This document shows, one piece after another, positions 36,640 to 46,823 of a DNA stretch of 64,000 bases; the first letter of the stretch is position 1; each line of letters starts with the position of its first letter. Origin of the DNA: Desulfuribacillus stibiiarsenatis (GTDB lineage: Bacteria; Bacillota; Bacilli; Desulfuribacillales; Desulfuribacillaceae). The position numbers and the translations under genes were made by a program. The stretch spans positions 62,001 through 126,000 of the forward strand of contig NZ_MJAT01000038.1 in NCBI RefSeq assembly GCF_001742305.1, read 5' to 3'. The notes beneath the pieces are model-generated. The model had not been told where the DNA came from and searched no databases. It saw only the letters and a program-made list of their open reading frames with translations.

Positions 36640-37326
36640 TTATTCACCAAATAGGTCCGTTTTAACCTTTTTCAGGTGATTACGCATCGCTTCTCTCGCT
36701 CGTTCGCCATCTTGATCTTTTACTGCATAAAGAATTTCATAGTGGTCTTTAACAGATTTTTGTGGTCTGCCTGGCAAAGTTAAACTGCCTTCTTTCCCTT
36801 TGCGAATAAAATCTCCGATGGTATGCATAACACGTACTAGAATTTCGTTCCCAGATGCTTCTGCTAATGCATAATGGAACTCCGTATCTTCTGTTAAAGG
36901 AATTGTTCCTTCTTTTACAGTTTTATCTGCACGACTTAAAATCATCTCTAGTCGTTCTAGATCCTCTTCACTTGCTCGTTCCGCTGCTAAACGTGCCGTC
37001 TCACACTCTAATATTTCACGGACCTCAAATAAATTATCTAATGTATCCTTTTCTTTGAGGATGAGTAGTGCTAATGATTCAATCATTTCTGTCCCGGAAT
37101 GGCTTTTTATAAAAGTTCCTTCTCCTTGTCGGCTTTCTAGAAAGCCTAACAATTCTAAGGCTCTGATCGCTTCTCTTACAGAGGATCTAGCAACTCCAAG
37201 TGTTGTTGCAAGGTCTCTTTCGGAAGGCAATTTATCGCCAGGTAAAAATCTCCCATCCATTATCAATCCGCGAATTTGAAACATGATTTCTTCATATAGA
37301 CGTCGTTTTTTCACAGGTTCAAGCAT
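36640..37326 (-). CDS. FadR-family (GntR/FCD) transcriptional regulator
   Basis: A 228-residue regulator. The N-terminal winged helix has GDKLPSERDLATTLGVARSSVREAIRALE. The C-terminal FCD helical bundle has metal-site residues in TEDTEFHYALAEASGNEILVRVMHTI. FCD regulators bind carboxylic acids. It lies 9 bp downstream of the malic enzyme gene, and a TNGTNNNACNA operator with extra repeats stands at that gene's promoter. So it probably autoregulates the pair in response to malate, pyruvate or a similar acid. Confidence 0.88.
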   Translation of the reverse strand: MLEPVKKRRLYEEIMFQIRGLIMDGRFLPGDKLPSERDLATTLGVARSSVREAIRALELLGFLESRQGEGTFIKSHSGTEMIESLALLILKEKDTLDNLFEVREILECETARLAAERASEEDLERLEMILSRADKTVKEGTIPLTEDTEFHYALAEASGNEILVRVMHTIGDFIRKGKEGSLTLPGRPQKSVKDHYEILYAVKDQDGERAREAMRNHLKKVKTDLFGE

Positions 37327-37335
37327 GATTCGTAC

Positions 37336-38574
37336 CTACTTTCCAATCGTAGCAAGAAGTTTTGTTTTCTCCTCAATGATTTTAGGATCTACAGTAATCC
37401 TTGCAACACCAGTTGCCATGGCAGCTGTTGCAACAGCCTTCGCTACATTTGGTGCGACCCGTGGGTCGAAAGGGCTAGGAATTACATAGTCTGCTCTTAA
37501 CTCATGAGGTTCAATTAATTCAGCAATCGCTTTTGCTGCTGCTACCTTCATATCTATATTAATGCATTTTGCTCGAACGTCAAGAGCTCCACGGAAAATT
37601 CCTGGGAAAGCTAATACATTATTCACTTGATTCGGAAAATCTGATCTTCCTGTGCCGACAATCTTAGCACCTGCCGCTATCGCATCTTCTGGCATAATTT
37701 CTGGTACTGGGTTCGCCATGGCAAAAATAATGGCATCTTCATTCATGGATCGGACCATATCCTGTGTGACAGCACCAGCAGCGCTAACACCAATGAACAC
37801 ATCTGCTCCAACTAAGCAGTCAGCTAAAGAGCCTGTTTTCATACTTCGATTCGTAGTTTTAGCAATGGTATCCTTCATCGGATTCATGCCAGTAGGACGT
37901 CCCTCATAAATAGCGCCTTTCGTATCACACATGATTACATCTTTCACACCTAAGTGCATCAACAGTTTAATAATTGCAATACCTGCTGCTCCCGCACCAT
38001 TCGCTACCACTAGAACATCTTCTATTTTCTTATTGACTAGTTTTAATGCATTAAACAAGCCTGCGAGTGTAACAATTGCCGTACCATGTTGGTCATCATG
38101 AAAAACAGGAATATTCATTGTATCCTGAAGCATTTCTTCAATGATAAAGCATTGTGGAGCAGCAATGTCTTCTAAATTAATACCACCAAAAGTTGGCTCT
38201 AAAAACCTTATGACTTCAATTAATTTTTCTGGACTATCATCATGTTTAATACAAATTGGCATAGCATCTACACCAGCAAAGTTCTTAAAAAGTACTGCCT
38301 TGCCCTCCATAACTGGTAGCGCAGCCTCTGGTCCAATATTACCAAGACCGAGTACAGCTGTACCATCAGAAACAACAGCAACCATATTACCTTTAGACGT
38401 ATAATCATATACCGTGTTGACATCTGCATGTATTTCCTTGCAAGGCTCAGCTACCCCGGGAGAATAAGCAAGTGATAAATCGTCCGCGTCCTTTAATTGC
38501 ACTTTCGAACAAACTGATAATTTTCCCTGACTCTGTCTGTGCATCTCTAAAGCTCTCTCTTTAAGATTTAACAT
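37336..38574 (-). CDS. NAD(P)-dependent malic enzyme
   Basis: A 412-residue short malic enzyme without a phosphotransacetylase fusion, oxidatively decarboxylating malate to pyruvate. Motifs: LAYSPGVAEPCKEI, TDGTAVLGLGNIG-like DGTAVLGLGNIGPEAAL, FGGINLEDIAAPQCF, DDQHGTAIV and the dinucleotide loop VVANGAGAAGIAI. The homologue in B. subtilis (ytsJ) also lies between dnaE and accDA. It is under a promoter with a striking repeat array. Confidence 0.94.
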   Translation of the reverse strand: MLNLKERALEMHRQSQGKLSVCSKVQLKDADDLSLAYSPGVAEPCKEIHADVNTVYDYTSKGNMVAVVSDGTAVLGLGNIGPEAALPVMEGKAVLFKNFAGVDAMPICIKHDDSPEKLIEVIRFLEPTFGGINLEDIAAPQCFIIEEMLQDTMNIPVFHDDQHGTAIVTLAGLFNALKLVNKKIEDVLVVANGAGAAGIAIIKLLMHLGVKDVIMCDTKGAIYEGRPTGMNPMKDTIAKTTNRSMKTGSLADCLVGADVFIGVSAAGAVTQDMVRSMNEDAIIFAMANPVPEIMPEDAIAAGAKIVGTGRSDFPNQVNNVLAFPGIFRGALDVRAKCINIDMKVAAAKAIAELIEPHELRADYVIPSPFDPRVAPNVAKAVATAAMATGVARITVDPKIIEEKTKLLATIGK

Positions 38575-38593
38575 GACCTTCAGCTCCTACTTT

Positions 38594-38676
38594 AGTGGTA
38601 TAATGGTCTAGTGGTCTAGTGGTCATACCACTTATCTATTTTGTTCCATTATATCAGTACTACAGATGCTTGAAAA
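38594..38676 (-). promoter_or_regulatory. Malic enzyme promoter with 8-bp operator array
   Basis: Leftward promoter: -35 TTTTCA (38676-38671), 17 bp, -10 TATAAT (38653-38648). Just downstream, forward-strand bases 38594-38633 read AGTGGTAT, AATGGTCT, AGTGGTCT, AGTGGTCA, TACCACTT. These are four 8-bp tandem units and one inverted unit. The last two form the palindrome AGTGGTCATACCACT, which includes TGGTCATACCA, an exact TNGTNNNACNA FadR-type site. Its position over the start site predicts repression. Confidence 0.75.
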
Positions 38677-38748
38677 GTCCCTGTTTGTCCTAATTGTTAT
38701 AAAACAGAATTATCCTCTTATTGGTCATTTTGTTAATATTGGTCTGAA

Positions 38749-39291
38749 TTATGTAAGACTTTGAGAGTTTTCTTCATCTTCTTCATCGGAGTCTATATCT
38801 TGATCAAGATAGCTTCCGATTGATCGATGGGCGATTCTTGCCGATGCTGCAGCAGCAATGCCTGCTACTAAATCATCAAGAAACGTATGAATCGATTCTT
38901 CGTCCGTATCTAATTTTTTAATAATGCCGATTTTTTCTTTATCTAAATAGCCGAAACTCGTAAGCCCTATCGATCCATATACATTCGTAATTCCGAATGC
39001 AAGGATTTCGTCAACACCGTATAGCGGTTCATCTGTTTCAATGATTCCTTGTAAAGGTTCAGGCAAAAGCTTTTGTTCTGCTAGCTGGTCAAGAGCTATA
39101 CCAGTATACAAAGTAAATTGCACTTCGCGTTTATTGAGAACGCGTAATACACTTTCCTCACACTCTTCCATTGAAATATGTGGGATATATGGAGACTGAA
39201 GCCGATGGACAATCGAAGCAATATCTCCAATTGTCACACCTCTTTGATTCAGTAAATCTACAATTCGCTGCTGTTGTATGTTCAATCGCAC
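38749..39291 (-). CDS. Phosphatidylglycerophosphatase A-like protein (YutG type)
   Basis: A 180-residue soluble PgpA-superfamily protein. It has the Firmicute-specific stretches SPYIPHISMEECEESVLRVL and YGVDEILAFGITNVYGSIGL, then HTFLDDLVAGIAAAASARIAH, where the acidic FLDD residues would bind metal. Unlike E. coli PgpA it has no membrane helices. The C-terminus is very acidic. It lies 12 bp downstream of dnaE. Actual substrate is not established for this branch. Confidence 0.83.
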   Translation of the reverse strand: MRLNIQQQRIVDLLNQRGVTIGDIASIVHRLQSPYIPHISMEECEESVLRVLNKREVQFTLYTGIALDQLAEQKLLPEPLQGIIETDEPLYGVDEILAFGITNVYGSIGLTSFGYLDKEKIGIIKKLDTDEESIHTFLDDLVAGIAAAASARIAHRSIGSYLDQDIDSDEEDEENSQSLT

Positions 39292-39303
39292 GACCTCCTA
39301 ATG

Positions 39304-42300
39304 TTATTTCAACACAATATTTCCTTCTGTCAAAATCTCACGCAACTCTTCTAACAGTGAAGTATCCTCTTTTACAAAGAAATTCGATTGTAGCGGACGA
39401 TAGGATTTCTTTTTCGGATGATACAGAATCACAGGTATACTGCCATGATATAATTGTAAAGTTTGGAGCACCTTATCAAAAATTTCATCCTGCTCTTCAT
39501 AGTCAAATTTCAAGTACAGCTTCTTCGGCTTTTCATTCAGTTTCTCTAAATCCATATCATCTAAACGTGAAATTCGTTCTGCGATGAGTTTCACTTGCTC
39601 TTCTTGTTGCTGAACCTTTCCTTTAATGAGTAAAGGAGTATCCTTTTCTAGCATATGTGCGCAGTCCTTGTATAATTCTGAAAAAACTACGACCTCTACA
39701 GTAGCCGTTAAATCTTCTAATACTAGAAAACCCATCAATTGGCCACGTTTTGTCATAATTTGTTGTTTACTATGAATCATCCCCACAATCATATGTTGGC
39801 TGTGATCCTCGACTTCTTGCAGTTCGCTGATTCGTGTAATCGTTAAATCCTGTAACATTTCACGATACTTCTCTAAAGGATGCCCAGAAATATACAGTCC
39901 TAGTAATTCACGTTCCATTTCTAACAATTCGTCCTTACTAAACTCAGGTACTACAGGTAGTTGCGGTTCAGGTTCCGTGTGTCCCTCTTCTTCCAGAATA
40001 CCGAATAGACTGATTTGTTGATCACTCAGTTCCCTTTGCCTTCTTGCGCCATAATCAATCGCTAGGTCTAGCCCTGCTAGATGCATTGCTCTACTTCCGA
40101 ATTTAAAAAATGCACCGCTTTTAATTAAGTTCTCCAGCACGTTTTTCTTACATACCTGACTGCTCATACGCTCACAAAAATCAAACAAAGACATGAAATC
40201 CCCTGCTTTACGCTCTTCAATGATTTCTTGTAGCACACCCACGCCGATGCCTTTGATGGCAGCGAGTCCAAAGCGTATAGCATCCCCAGAAACAGTGAAA
40301 TTTGCATAGGATTCGTTGATATCAGGTGGTAAAATCGCAATCCCTGACTTTTTCGTATCGTCGATATATTGGGAAACCTTGTCGGAACTGTTCATCGCAC
40401 CTGTAAGGACAGCAGCCATGAATTCCAATGGATAGTTAGCCTTTAAGTATGCCGTCTGGTAGGCAATTACAGCATAGGCAGCAGCATGAGAACGATTGAA
40501 GCCATAATTCGCAAACGCAACAATCGTGTCATACACATCATTAGCGACTGTATCTGCAAAACCCATGGTGCGACAGCCACTGACAAACAGCTCCCTCTGC
40601 TCATCAAGAATCTCACGCTTTTTCTTAGACACTGCTCGTCGTAATAAATCTGCTTGTCCAAGACTAAAACCTGCCATTTCTGAAGCAATCTGCATGATTT
40701 GCTCTTGATACACAATGATCCCATGGGTATCTTTCAATATATGTTCTAGTTTTGGATGTGGGTAGCGAACAGGAATTTTACCATGTTTCGATTTGATATA
40801 GACAGGTATGTTTTCCATCGGTCCTGGACGGTAAAGGGCAAGAACAGCGACAATATCTTCAAAATTCGTTGGTTTTAAGTCCTTTAGAACATTGCGCATG
40901 CCGACGGATTCTAACTGAAATACCCCTGACGTGTCGCCTCGACCTAATAATTGATAAGTAGAATGGTCATCGTATGGAATTGCATCTAAGTCAATCGCAA
41001 TATTGAGCCTTTGCTTAATATTCTTAATCGCATCGTTGATAATTGTAAGCGTACGTAACCCTAGGAAATCCATTTTCAGCAGCCCTATACTCTCTAATAT
41101 ATCCATAGGATATTGAGTGACTACTGACTGGTCATTTCCTCTCTGGAGCGGCACATACTTCGTAAGCTCTTCCTTCGCAATTACTACCCCGGCCGCGTGG
41201 GTAGACGCGTGGCGCGGTAAGCCCTCAATCGCTGATGCAGCATCAATCAATTGCTTCACTGTAGTATCTTGATGATACAACTCGCGCAGATTAGGACTCA
41301 CTTCTAATGCCTTATCAATAGTAATTCCTAATGTATTAGGTATCATCTTCGCAATTCTATCAACATCTCCATATGGCAGATTCATCACCCTACCAGCATC
41401 TCGTACAGCTGCTTTGGCGGCCATTGTTCCAAAGGTAATGATTTGTGCTACATTTGCCTCACCATACCTTCTAACCACATAATCAATAACTTCTCCCCGT
41501 CGCTCATAGTCAAAGTCAATATCAATATCCGGCATCGAAATGCGGTTTGGATTGAGGAATCTCTCAAATAGCAGTTTATATTCTATTGGATCGATATTCG
41601 TAATACGTAATACATAGGCTACTATACTTCCCGCAGCAGAACCACGTCCTGGGCCTGTTAAAATACCGTTTTCATGGGCATATTTCATAAAATCCCATAC
41701 AATCAGGAAATAGCTATCAAAATCCATGTTATGAATGACCTGTAGCTCATATTCGAGTCGTTCCACAATCTTTGAATCAGTAGCATTATCTCCATATCTT
41801 TGGCGTAGACCTTCATAACATTTTTCTCGCAAATAGCTCGCATGCGAATAGTTTTCTGGCACTTCAAAATAAGGTAGATGGCGCTGATCGAAATCAATAG
41901 AAAAATCACACTGTTGCGCAATTTTCATCGTATTCTCTAGCGCTTCCGGCGCATAAGAAAATAACCTATGCATTTCTTCATAGGTTTTCATATAGAACTC
42001 ATCACTTGGAAATTTCATTCTGCCTTCATCCAATAAGGTTTTGCCCGTTTGGATACAGAGCAGCTTATCATGGTATATCGCATCATCTTTTTTTACATAA
42101 TGTATATCATTGGTTGCTACTAGTCCTATCCCTAATTCTTTACTTAAAGCCACTAACGATTGATTTACGATTTTTTGTTCAGGGATATCGTGGTCTTGAA
42201 TTTCTAAGTAGAAATTCTCTTTTCCGAATATGTCCACGTAATCGAGTGCAATTTCCTTTGCCTTTTGTTCGTCTCCGCGGAGAAAATGTCTAGGAATTTC

Positions 42301-42720
42301 ACCAGCTAAGCATGCACTAAGCCCAATTAACCCTTCCGCCCGTTCCTTAAGCAAATCACGATCGATTCTTGGACGATAATAGAACCCATCTAGCGACGCC
42401 TTACTTACAAGATATAGTAAATTTTCATATCCTATCTGATTCTTAACTAACAGTACTAAATGGTAGGAGTTATCTCCTTTTTGTCGATGCTTATCATGCA
42501 TCGATCCGTTGGCTACATATAGTTCACAACCGATGATTGGTTGAATGCCTTTTTCTTTGCATGCTTTATAAAATGGGATAGCGCCATACATTACACCATG
42601 GTCCGTAATGGCCAAAGCTGGCATCCCTAAGTCCTTTGCACGGGCAACCAATTCCCGGATTCTACTCGCTCCATCCAGAAGGCTATATTCCGTATGTGTA
42701 TGCAAGTGAACAAAACTCAT
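39304..42720 (-). CDS. dnaE: DNA polymerase III alpha subunit DnaE
   Basis: A replicative polymerase of about 1138 residues. The N-terminal PHP domain keeps HLHTHTEYSLLDG and ITDHGVMYGA, more like the DnaE1 class than the degenerate B. subtilis protein. The catalytic aspartates are in PDIDIDF (near 396), with GPGRGSAAGSIVAYVL before it. Helix-hairpin-helix and OB-fold regions follow. No 3'-5' exonuclease insertion is present. The ATG at 42720 follows GGGGGAGAT; the frame to 42750 adds residues upstream of that site. Confidence 0.95.
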   Translation of the reverse strand: MSFVHLHTHTEYSLLDGASRIRELVARAKDLGMPALAITDHGVMYGAIPFYKACKEKGIQPIIGCELYVANGSMHDKHRQKGDNSYHLVLLVKNQIGYENLLYLVSKASLDGFYYRPRIDRDLLKERAEGLIGLSACLAGEIPRHFLRGDEQKAKEIALDYVDIFGKENFYLEIQDHDIPEQKIVNQSLVALSKELGIGLVATNDIHYVKKDDAIYHDKLLCIQTGKTLLDEGRMKFPSDEFYMKTYEEMHRLFSYAPEALENTMKIAQQCDFSIDFDQRHLPYFEVPENYSHASYLREKCYEGLRQRYGDNATDSKIVERLEYELQVIHNMDFDSYFLIVWDFMKYAHENGILTGPGRGSAAGSIVAYVLRITNIDPIEYKLLFERFLNPNRISMPDIDIDFDYERRGEVIDYVVRRYGEANVAQIITFGTMAAKAAVRDAGRVMNLPYGDVDRIAKMIPNTLGITIDKALEVSPNLRELYHQDTTVKQLIDAASAIEGLPRHASTHAAGVVIAKEELTKYVPLQRGNDQSVVTQYPMDILESIGLLKMDFLGLRTLTIINDAIKNIKQRLNIAIDLDAIPYDDHSTYQLLGRGDTSGVFQLESVGMRNVLKDLKPTNFEDIVAVLALYRPGPMENIPVYIKSKHGKIPVRYPHPKLEHILKDTHGIIVYQEQIMQIASEMAGFSLGQADLLRRAVSKKKREILDEQRELFVSGCRTMGFADTVANDVYDTIVAFANYGFNRSHAAAYAVIAYQTAYLKANYPLEFMAAVLTGAMNSSDKVSQYIDDTKKSGIAILPPDINESYANFTVSGDAIRFGLAAIKGIGVGVLQEIIEERKAGDFMSLFDFCERMSSQVCKKNVLENLIKSGAFFKFGSRAMHLAGLDLAIDYGARRQRELSDQQISLFGILEEEGHTEPEPQLPVVPEFSKDELLEMERELLGLYISGHPLEKYREMLQDLTITRISELQEVEDHSQHMIVGMIHSKQQIMTKRGQLMGFLVLEDLTATVEVVVFSELYKDCAHMLEKDTPLLIKGKVQQQEEQVKLIAERISRLDDMDLEKLNEKPKKLYLKFDYEEQDEIFDKVLQTLQLYHGSIPVILYHPKKKSYRPLQSNFFVKEDTSLLEELREILTEGNIVLK

Positions 42721-42784
42721 ACTATCTCCCCCATGACGCTGATGAATCACGTTTCCATAATAATAAAAATAATTGAACTAGTCG

Positions 42785-43936
42785 TTACGAGAAAAGTGAA
42801 GGTTTTTTTCCAATGCCGATACTGAATACAAGCCCCATACATATATATGTGGCGAGAAGCGAGCTCCCTCCATAGCTTATAAATGGTAATGCTAGTCCAG
42901 TAATCGGCATAAGCCCAACTGTCATGCCGATGTTTTGGTATACTTGAAAAACGATAAGTCCAATAATCCCACCTGCTACATAGCTCCCGAATAAGTCTTT
43001 TGAATTCCCCGATGTTAATAAAATCCGATAAATTAGAAAGAAGAATAAACAGATTAATAAACTAACCCCAAAAAAACCAAGTTCTTCTCCTACAACAGCA
43101 AAAATAAAATCCGTGTGATGTTCTGGTATCCATCCACCTTGGGTTTGGCTACCGCTACTTAAACCCTTCCCCGTTAACTGCCCTGAGCCTACAGCAATCA
43201 AAGATTGGGTCACTTGAAATCCACTTTGTAACGGATCACCTTCGGGATTCATAAAAGATGTAATTCTAGATAACTGATATGGTTTAATGAACTTAAAAAA
43301 TAATTCTTCATTCACATAATAGAAAAACACTAACATGCCAATAAACAGGGCAGCGATGATAAAGAGAATCAAAAATACTCTCCAATTCACACCTGCTATA
43401 AGAAACATACAAATCATAATTCCAATCAAGACCAGAGATGTTCCCAAATCCGGCTCCATAATTAGCAATAGAAACGGTACCCCAACAATTACAAACGATC
43501 GGATTAAGTCTCTAAATCGATAAATTTCCCCTTCAAACTTTGATAATTCTTTGGCTAGCATCAAGATTACACAAATTTTCACGAACTCTGAAGGTTGCAT
43601 TCGAAAGAAACCTAGATCAATCCAGCGCTGAGATCCCTTCGTTGCAAATCCTTGCACTTCTACGTAAAGTAGCAACAAAACTCCTATAATATATAATGGC
43701 AGTGCATACTGCTCAAATACTCGATGGTCAGTGATTGCAACGACAGCCATTAAAATGGTGGCGATTACAATCCATAGTAACTGTCTTTTTGCGTAGAAGG
43801 ATAACCCTTCTTCCGCGTCACTACCTGTTGCACTATTAATAATCGTAACACTAAAAAGTGCAAAGGCAAATAATAGTAGTAGTAAAAACATATCGAGATT
43901 TTTCCAATTTTTCTCTAAAAGCCATTTATAAGACAT
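42785..43936 (-). CDS. rodA: SEDS glycosyltransferase RodA
   Basis: A ten-helix SEDS peptidoglycan polymerase, 383 residues. Motifs: GSQRWIDLGFFRMQPSEFVK, HTDFIFAVVGEELGF, NIGMTVGLMPITGLALPFISYGG-type C-terminal signature. The NIGM and LMPITG wording is RodA-like rather than FtsW-like. SpoVE remains possible in a spore former. The ATG at 43936 is preferred to the GTG at 43945, which is too near GGAAG. Confidence 0.88.
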   Translation of the reverse strand: MSYKWLLEKNWKNLDMFLLLLLFAFALFSVTIINSATGSDAEEGLSFYAKRQLLWIVIATILMAVVAITDHRVFEQYALPLYIIGVLLLLYVEVQGFATKGSQRWIDLGFFRMQPSEFVKICVILMLAKELSKFEGEIYRFRDLIRSFVIVGVPFLLLIMEPDLGTSLVLIGIMICMFLIAGVNWRVFLILFIIAALFIGMLVFFYYVNEELFFKFIKPYQLSRITSFMNPEGDPLQSGFQVTQSLIAVGSGQLTGKGLSSGSQTQGGWIPEHHTDFIFAVVGEELGFFGVSLLICLFFFLIYRILLTSGNSKDLFGSYVAGGIIGLIVFQVYQNIGMTVGLMPITGLALPFISYGGSSLLATYICMGLVFSIGIGKKPSLFS

Positions 43937-43965
43937 GGTACACACTTCTTCCGCGATATATTGAT

Positions 43966-44014
43966 TGCATTCACCTGCGTCTTAACGACTTGGCGTATGC
44001 CAAGTTTTGTTTAT
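43966..44014 (+). repeat. Dispersed repeat, copy C1
   Basis: TGCATTCACCTGCG, then a 28-bp segment (43987-44014) identical to 44084-44111, containing the palindrome ACTTGGCGTATGCCAAGT and ending in TTTTGTTTAT. GCAT pairs with ATGC around a small GTC/GAC hairpin. Confidence 0.8.
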
Positions 44015-44052
44015 ACTATCAGAATTTATAAATATAATGTAGATAGTATAAC

Positions 44053-44111
44053 GGCAACTAAGGCATTCACTTTCGTCCAAAAGGACTTGGCGTATGCCAA
44101 GTTTTGTTTAT
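44053..44111 (+). repeat. Dispersed repeat, copy C2
   Basis: GGCAACTAA (44053-44061), stem GGCAT (44062-44066) with ATGCC (44094-44098), inner hairpin GTCC-AAAA-GGAC, then AAGTTTTG. Same architecture as copies A, B and F. The 28-bp right half is identical to C1, 70 bp to the left. Confidence 0.8.
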
Positions 44112-44174
44112 GATATTAGTTATGTTAACATACTAGCATAAAGAAAAAAAGTATCCTTTCTCTTGCGAAAAAGA

Positions 44175-44894
44175 CTACTTTTTCTCTACCAAATCTATAT
44201 GTCCCATATATAACTCCACTCTATACAAATGATCATACATATTTTGTTCTGCTAACATACTATTCTGATTTTTAATTGCTTCATAGATTTTTTTATGTTC
44301 TTCATAAAGCTTTTTCGGCATGCCGTTTTGTTCGAACAATAATCTACGGTTCGTTTTCATTGATACTCTCATATTATCAGCCACTGTATGCATAAGACGA
44401 ATTAATAATGAGTTATGAGACGCCTCAGCAACCGCATAATGAAATTCCCAATCGGCTTTTTCGCCCAGATTTCCTGATTGAATGTCTTTTTCCATTTTTC
44501 GCAACGCTTTTTCCATCGTCAGCAGTTCTTCAGCAGTTCTTTGTGTGGCCGCAAGACCTGCAGCGCCAACCTCTAGGAATTTCCGCACATGCAATACTTC
44601 AAGGGACAAATCCCTCTCTAATAACAGCATCATACTCAAAGGTTCGATTGTCTCATCTGTCTGTGAGCGGCGAATATACGCCCCTCCACCTTGACGAATT
44701 TCAACTAATCCCATTGCCTCTAATACCGTAAGAGCTTCACGCACTGCGGACTGACCGACTTGAAGATTTTCAGCGAATTCCTTTAAAGTCGGTAATTTAT
44801 CACCCGACGACAGTTTTCCCGCTTTTATCTGGTCCTTAATCTGCTCTACAATTTCAGCATAAATCTTCTTCACTTTTACTGGTTTAAAATTCAT
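44175..44894 (-). CDS. FadR-family regulator of lactate/glycolate genes (LldR-like)
   Basis: A 239-residue GntR/FCD regulator. DNA-binding helices: GDKLPTLKEFAENLQVGQSAVREALTVLE. FCD metal-site region: DWEFHYAVAEASHNSLLIRLMHTV. It is encoded just downstream of the lactate permease on the same strand. A TGGTCTGACCA operator lies before glcD, 5 kb upstream. Start ATG 44894 follows GGGGTG; the GTG at 44903 overlaps it. Ligand is inferred to be lactate or glycolate from context. Confidence 0.85.
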   Translation of the reverse strand: MNFKPVKVKKIYAEIVEQIKDQIKAGKLSSGDKLPTLKEFAENLQVGQSAVREALTVLEAMGLVEIRQGGGAYIRRSQTDETIEPLSMMLLLERDLSLEVLHVRKFLEVGAAGLAATQRTAEELLTMEKALRKMEKDIQSGNLGEKADWEFHYAVAEASHNSLLIRLMHTVADNMRVSMKTNRRLLFEQNGMPKKLYEEHKKIYEAIKNQNSMLAEQNMYDHLYRVELYMGHIDLVEKK

Positions 44895-45152
44895 TGGATA
44901 CACCCCATATAATCCAATTCAATCTCTTATCAAATGTCTCTACTGTTGCATCTTATATGGTTTTGCTCATAATCATCCATTTAAAAACACCAGTATTTCA
45001 TACAATAATATAATAACTAGGAAATTTCAATGCTTGTATTATAACACAAAGGAGAAAAAATTTGTTTGAAAAAAGGAGAGGCTAACCTCTCCCCTGTTCA
45101 AACAAGTATTACTTCTTGTTTGTGCAATTTCAATAAATCAAACGATTTCGAA
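44895..45152. other. Intergenic region between regulator and lldP
   Basis: No gene. It holds the terminator at 45067-45092 and a second inverted repeat near 45099-45122 (AACAAG with CTTGTT). The rest is AT-rich and should contain the regulator's promoter, which I could not place confidently. Confidence 0.5.
45067..45092 (-). terminator. Terminator of lldP
   Basis: GGAGAGG and CCTCTCC with a 4-base loop, followed leftward by TTTTTTC. It lies about 60 bp after the permease stop. Confidence 0.9.
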
Positions 45153-46823
45153 TTATAGCATGATTCCTGCGCCAATGTTGATAGCAACCAGGGTTAAGAT
45201 ACCTGCCATGATGAGATAGTAGGTCAACGGAATAATCGTTTTCCGTATAATCTCTCCCTCTCTATCCATCAAACCAACCGTCGCTGAAGCTGCTACTACG
45301 TTATGAACTGTAATCATGTTACCTGCTGCTCCACCTACCGCTTGCGCAGCTACGATAACTGTCTGTGCTACACCAATCTCAGTTGCAACACCATACTGGA
45401 ATAAAGAGAACATCATGTTACTTACTGTGTTACTACCAGCAATGAATGCACCTAAAGCTCCGATAACTGCTGCGAAGAACGGCCATGCTCCACCAGCTAG
45501 TGCCGCAACACCTGATGCTAATTCTAGTGGCATACTGCGTAATCCTTCAATATCAGTCATACCAGAACGGATGAATACGCGTACCATTGGTACAGCGAAA
45601 CCGATTGCAAGTGAAGCGCTTACAGTTGTCTTGAAAGAAGATTTAATAGCCCCTGTCAATTCACTAACTTTCATGCTTTGAATAAAGAATGTGCAAATTA
45701 CTACTGCTACGAAGATAGCAAAAGGAAGATATAATGGTTCAATCATCTTCGTTACACCTGTAACGCCTAAGATATCAGTCATACCTACTTTGAAATCTCT
45801 TAAGAAAGTAGTTAGTGGCTTAATTGTTCTACTAGCGATTAAGAAAACACCAACTAATACATAAGGAAGCCAAGCTTTAAATAGGTTCATACCTTTACGC
45901 TCTTCACCTACGTTAAGCGTAACACTACCAATCCACTTCGGATCCCAAGCACTCTTTTCTGGGAAATCCCATGTAGTTTTAGGCATTAAGAACTTGTTTT
46001 TCGCAGCAAATACTACAATTACAAGACCCACTAATGGACCAATTACTGATGGGAATTCAGGTCCTAATAAATAAGCAACTGCCATATAAGGAATCGTTAA
46101 TGCTAGACCAGCGAAGATTGCGAAAGGTGCAACTTCTAGACCTTCTTTAAACGATTTATTTTTACCAAATGTTTTCGTTAATAATGCTACGATGAATAAA
46201 GGAATCAAAATACCGATTGTACCGTGAAGTACAGCTACATTTAGACCAATTTCGTAAAGGTATTGCGACCACTCCATACCTGAAGCAGCTACTGCATCTT
46301 TAACCATTGGATCATTTAAACCACTGTTAACCCCAACTAGGATTGGCGTACCTACAGCTCCGAAGGATACTGGAGTACTTTGGATAATAAGTGCAGACAT
46401 TACCGCAGCCATCGCTGGGAATCCTAACGCTACTAATAGTGGCGCTGCAACCGCTGCTGGAGTACCGAAACCAGCTGCTCCTTCAATAAACGCTCCAAAC
46501 ATCCATGCAATGATAATTACTTGAATTCTTCTGTCAGGTGTGATGTCCATAAATCCTCTGCGGATTGTACTAACGGCACCACTGTTCGTTAATGTGTTCA
46601 AAAGTAATATTGCACCAAAAACGATTAAAAGAATTTCAAAAGATATTAGTAAACCTTCAATAATTGCTGCAGTTACTACTGTACCTGATACTCCCCAATA
46701 AGTAAGAGCAAGGATTGATGTTACTGCTAATGCTAATGGCATCGCGTATTTTGCTGGCCATCTAAGCACTACTAGGAAAATGAATACGGTCAATACAGGT
46801 GTTAAAGCTAATATTGCGTTCAT
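45153..46823 (-). CDS. lldP: L-lactate/glycolate permease
   Basis: A 556-residue LctP-family permease with about 12-14 helices, moving lactate or glycolate with protons. Family stretches: [58 protein letters not shown] and [21 protein letters not shown]. It is expressed in the same direction as glcDF, 340 bp downstream. So a common role in importing and oxidising 2-hydroxy acids is likely. Confidence 0.93.
   Translation of the reverse strand: MNAILALTPVLTVFIFLVVLRWPAKYAMPLALAVTSILALTYWGVSGTVVTAAIIEGLLISFEILLIVFGAILLLNTLTNSGAVSTIRRGFMDITPDRRIQVIIIAWMFGAFIEGAAGFGTPAAVAAPLLVALGFPAMAAVMSALIIQSTPVSFGAVGTPILVGVNSGLNDPMVKDAVAASGMEWSQYLYEIGLNVAVLHGTIGILIPLFIVALLTKTFGKNKSFKEGLEVAPFAIFAGLALTIPYMAVAYLLGPEFPSVIGPLVGLVIVVFAAKNKFLMPKTTWDFPEKSAWDPKWIGSVTLNVGEERKGMNLFKAWLPYVLVGVFLIASRTIKPLTTFLRDFKVGMTDILGVTGVTKMIEPLYLPFAIFVAVVICTFFIQSMKVSELTGAIKSSFKTTVSASLAIGFAVPMVRVFIRSGMTDIEGLRSMPLELASGVAALAGGAWPFFAAVIGALGAFIAGSNTVSNMMFSLFQYGVATEIGVAQTVIVAAQAVGGAAGNMITVHNVVAASATVGLMDREGEIIRKTIIPLTYYLIMAGILTLVAINIGAGIML

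Noticed and set aside
43966-44111. CRISPR array
   Set aside because: Only two copies with unequal, paired left arms; no regular spacers, no third repeat and no cas genes. The same unit occurs singly elsewhere.
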